DNA of 17,094 nt from Alphaproteobacteria bacterium (GTDB taxonomy: Bacteria > Pseudomonadota > Alphaproteobacteria > RF32 > CAG-239). The position numbers were made by a program, and so were the translations under genes. The notes under the pieces were generated by a model. It saw only the letters and a program-made list of their open reading frames with translations, was not told the DNA's origin and searched no databases. The stretch is from positions 1 through 17,094 of the forward strand of contig DPKR01000102.1 in the NCBI GenBank assembly GCA_003542415.1. The letters run 5' to 3'. Positions 15,401-17,094 of the stretch are shown in pieces. How positions within the stretch are numbered: the stretch's first letter is position 1; every line of letters begins with the position of its first letter.

Positions 15401-17094
15401 CGGCACCTGCACATGTGACACATCAGCCGGCTACTATTCTTTAGGCTTCTGTCCCGAAAGCCTAGTCTGTACTGCGGTTGGCGAGTGCGAAGATGCTGAG
15501 GCCTCATGCAATGCCTCAAATGGTTACTATGACAGCAACACAGATGAACACTTTAGCTTTGGTGATGCTGTTTCTAAAACAGTCGAGCTTGGTATAAATA
15601 AAACTTGCTACAAGGTCACAGGTTGTAACACAACAAAAGATTATATATCAGGTGCTTGCCCTGAAGGAACATATCCGTATAATGAAGATAAAAAAGGAGG
15701 ATTCACTTGTTATAAATGCGGATCATGTGTTCCGCCGGCAGGTTCTGCAGCTAGCGGCGAATGTCCGACAGGTTATAAGAGCTCAACAACAGTGACAGGC
15801 AACTGCGGCGGCATAACATACTATGCTTGTGAGTGCGACAGCAACAACGGATATTATACACAATCTCAAAAAGAAGCAACAACTGGTGTCACCTTTAACA
15901 CGCATGCCAACACCGGCTACCCGACTTGCTATACTTTTGCTTCTTGCGCAGCAGGTTGGTCAGCAGGTTCTGCTATCGATGATGGTTTGGTTGGCAATAT
16001 TTTTGTTTCATCTTCTTTAACCAGCATTACAAAAACTGACAAATCCTCAGAAGCTTGTTATCAAATTTCAGGTTGCGAGAGCCCTTATGTTAACCGTGTG
16101 TGCACTTCTTCAGAAGAACAATTCGGTCAACCTTATGTTGCCCCGAACAATTCTTCTGTCACATGCCGTGAATGCAGAACGATCCCTCTTTGCCCCATTC
16201 CGCAGGTTTGTAACTATGTCACAACCTCCGTTTCAAACGGTTCTGTTGTTTATAACTTCAACACAACTTCCTTTAATGCAGATATTTCAGCATATAACAC
16301 ATGTATGGGTGATTTCACCAAAACGGCAGGCTGCTCAGATATTGGCGCTTCTGCTTCCGCTTCCGGATCTATTACAGCACCTAACGGTGAAAAGTGTAAT
16401 CCTAATGAATCTTCTTGCGGAGCATCGTGCAATTCGTCATTAGCTTCTGATGCCACAACAACAAAGCCGACACCGGTGGCAGGATATAACTTTGACAGCG
16501 TTTCTACCTCAGACGGAATTTGTTATTATAACATTTCGCCGAAAACCTGTGCTGAGCAAACCTCAAACGCTTATCCTTATGAAACTCAACAAACCTGTTC
16601 TTCAAAGCAGACATCTAAGTCTTCTCCTTCAATGTATTATGTCGGTGCTTCACAAATATATTGTTGGTCTGATTGTCAGTGCAACGAAACTTTGGGTTAT
16701 TATGCTTCTAATCCGAATACAACAGGTATGATTTGGAGCCAGGATTCTTCATCTGGTTGCTACCGTGCAACCGGTTGTGATTGGCAAAACAATTGGAATT
16801 CTTCAGCCTCTTTCTACCAAGATTATGATAATACGGCAACATATTTAGATAACGGAACTAAGAAAACCTGTTACCATTTCACAGGCTGCAAATATCCGTA
16901 TCGTCTGCAAGATATGAGACCTGATTACTTTGAGATTGATGAAATAGGCGCAGCTGCCGGTGAAACATGTTATTACGAATATGAGTGTAATGTCGGGTAT
17001 GATATACCTTCTGGAGCAAACCTTGCCAACTATGACTATGCCACATCTGCTTTTGGCCTAAAATGCGGCAAGCTTGCCTGCGATAATGTTGCAG
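12414..17094 (+). CDS. Giant exported cysteine-rich repeat protein (runs off right edge)
   Basis: An open frame of 1,560 codons without a stop, from ATG 12414 behind AAGAAGGG; the 3' end is outside the window. I do not recognise the family. A signal peptide is clear: basic start (R5, K6, K9), hydrophobic core, cleavage likely after S-S-K-A (residue 26). The mature part has roughly 130 cysteines by hand count (over 8%) and is rich in Thr, Asn, Ser and Gly. Residues 27-241 are a cysteine-rich N-terminal domain. Seven repeats of about 130 residues begin near residues 242, 376, 511, 644, 774, 905 and 1032. Diverged relatives (C-Y-x-x-x-G-C, C-x-C-N-x-x-x-G-Y-Y) continue to the edge. DxDxDG motifs at 236-241 and 505-510 suggest calcium loops. 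A disulfide-rich surface or secreted protein is inferred; adhesin, coat or effector roles are all unproven. Confidence 0.9.
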   Translation, partial: MCSIRKLIKTSALALCFFGFIPSSKALDSYCEALPDCGSLGYEENIECPQGTYITCPYNVSFKKCVNASCEELGYTLTNKTGWCKNIVYCPTDSLYTLCAVECSACPSGELNPTCDYGTSPSSIDDCGHQCYVCKNCNLDEVSGWQTASTECNFSQYVQQEIMPVCPQNAGGAKKYVCGSCPTGMVAPSKNSSSCMCNEVAGYYATCPAGASCKSISTAFGNCYKPEKGAAGEGGDQDADGCDESQGWVLGSSTDTHFIYDETSTFNIDGVALTCKRAVGCNAASDASTNKPSEISAYFATSNKTIGSVKCYWVTGCSETHASSCSEARTLTNAQTKGNFTCGDCVCNETSGYYLTEQEGYSFTMVDGCYKVEGNCVNPYTIDTSDNHFTYGVASVCTKVTGCRLATQGASATNNYDSSYFDVKEVTNGGQKCYYVEGCKSPKVEASSCPEGQKPVNAKTAYNGGITCGTCECDETKGYYQTCPAGAACENVGACVKTVRGNNGDSDGDGCKEADGYVSSTITDNHFNFGSIVSFKVGSSTITCKPVTGCNSAIAASTDQLSGIGAYFATTNKTLGTKTCHWVTGCQSPYADDCSESRTLNGSQTKGGYTCGTCICDTDNGYYDQCPSGQTCKTVDGCETATGCANNYTTNTTDSHFTYGPVLEGTTCREVTGCNSSKDGSTKTKSDINEAYFVINNNGQGKTVGNTTCYWVTGCKSPYKSDCSESRTLDGADTQTRGGYTCGTCICDTNNGWTSNPTGLGGSSIDGCYNTTTCADNYTTNTSDNHFTYGPVVEGTSCREVTGCDNTKAGSTTTKSDINATYFTINNNGQGKTVGMTACYWIIGCQPDYGDTCPTGQKLSGVPSAQGGFTCQSCECDEANGYYKNVPTGQTYEIVNGCYHLTGGCSNPYTSNTSDNHFTYGPADTCTEVTGCNSSQDGSTTQNTYNSTYFDVRSVPNGGWVCYYTNSCKSPYVSTCSATGQKLSNTQTAYSGGPTCGTCTCDTSAGYYSLGFCPESLVCTAVGECEDAEASCNASNGYYDSNTDEHFSFGDAVSKTVELGINKTCYKVTGCNTTKDYISGACPEGTYPYNEDKKGGFTCYKCGSCVPPAGSAASGECPTGYKSSTTVTGNCGGITYYACECDSNNGYYTQSQKEATTGVTFNTHANTGYPTCYTFASCAAGWSAGSAIDDGLVGNIFVSSSLTSITKTDKSSEACYQISGCESPYVNRVCTSSEEQFGQPYVAPNNSSVTCRECRTIPLCPIPQVCNYVTTSVSNGSVVYNFNTTSFNADISAYNTCMGDFTKTAGCSDIGASASASGSITAPNGEKCNPNESSCGASCNSSLASDATTTKPTPVAGYNFDSVSTSDGICYYNISPKTCAEQTSNAYPYETQQTCSSKQTSKSSPSMYYVGASQIYCWSDCQCNETLGYYASNPNTTGMIWSQDSSSGCYRATGCDWQNNWNSSASFYQDYDNTATYLDNGTKKTCYHFTGCKYPYRLQDMRPDYFEIDEIGAAAGETCYYEYECNVGYDIPSGANLANYDYATSAFGLKCGKLACDNVA
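13137..15860 (+). repeat. Seven tandem ~130-residue cysteine-rich repeats within the giant gene
   Basis: Units start at 13137, 13539, 13944, 14343, 14733, 15126 and 15507, the last ending near 15860. The anchor histidine of [DN]-x-H-F-x-[YF] falls at residues 257, 388, 526, 656, 786, 917 and 1046, so spacing is 129-138 residues. Consensus order is C-x12-H-F-T-Y-G, C-x-x-V-T-G-C-N, an A-Y-F/T-Y-F block, C-Y-W-V-T-G-C-x-S-P-Y, then G-G-Y-T-C-G-T-C-x-C-D-x-x-x-G-Y-Y, with 10-12 Cys each. The two C-Y/R-x-V-T-G-C blocks per unit suggest an older half-unit duplication. Units 4 and 5 are the most alike. Confidence 0.92.

Noticed and set aside
13137..15860. CRISPR array or non-coding satellite
   Set aside because: The period is about 390 bases, units diverge mostly at the protein level, and one reading frame stays open throughout.
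12538..16731. Many ORFs of 60-156 codons on both strands across the giant gene
   Set aside because: All are out-of-frame shadows. They appear repeatedly because the underlying repeat is repeated, and none has a ribosome binding site or family likeness.

Overview
The window looks like an AT-rich alphaproteobacterium, probably host-associated or uncultured. This rests on the rimP-nusA-ylxR-infB-rbfA block, the fusion of YlxR to an L7Ae-like domain, a two-domain Nfu protein, and a short REP-like palindrome of a kind I associate with alphaproteobacterial intergenic regions. The lineage call is inference from family knowledge and no 16S gene is present.

Layout. (1) 1-293, minus strand: the first 97 codons of a patatin-like phospholipase, running off the left edge. 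(2) 294-479: divergent promoter region, with a 12-bp terminator-like hairpin immediately upstream of the rimP ribosome binding site. (3) 480-6031, plus strand: rimP, nusA, ylxR fused to an L7Ae-like domain, infB and rbfA, the conserved transcription/translation operon, closed by a hairpin. (4) 6078-6676: a hexapeptide-repeat acyltransferase broken by an exact 20-bp tandem duplication. Removing one copy restores a 192-residue reading frame from a good ATG. (5) 6676-6804: two copies of a 29-nt terminator hairpin flanking a REP-like palindrome. (6) 6805-7101, minus strand: an unrecognised 98-residue protein with a near-consensus promoter. (7) 7262-11891: four overlapping genes, murJ (lipid II flippase), a Nfu-type Fe-S carrier, an exported glucosaminidase-like protein lacking the usual glutamate, and a membrane histidine kinase with a cysteine-bearing PAS domain. 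(8) 11994-12215: infA with its own promoter and terminator. (9) 12414 to the right edge: one uninterrupted reading frame of at least 1,560 codons. It encodes an exported, extremely cysteine-rich protein with seven clear repeats of about 130 residues followed by diverged ones.

How the parts fit. Regions 3 and 8 are translation housekeeping, and both start from a similar TTGCA/TATAGA promoter. Region 7 is cell-envelope biology: lipid II export, a cell-wall-hydrolase-like protein and an envelope sensor made from one mRNA with overlapping genes, with an Fe-S carrier between them. The acyltransferase and the giant cysteine-rich protein are the accessory, surface-facing parts. The giant protein is the most novel element. 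It has a signal peptide, roughly 130 cysteines in 1,560 residues, a recurring C-x-x-C-x-C-[DN] signature, two DxDxDG calcium-loop-like motifs and near-identical neighbouring repeats, which suggests a repetitive disulfide-rich surface protein. I do not recognise its family.
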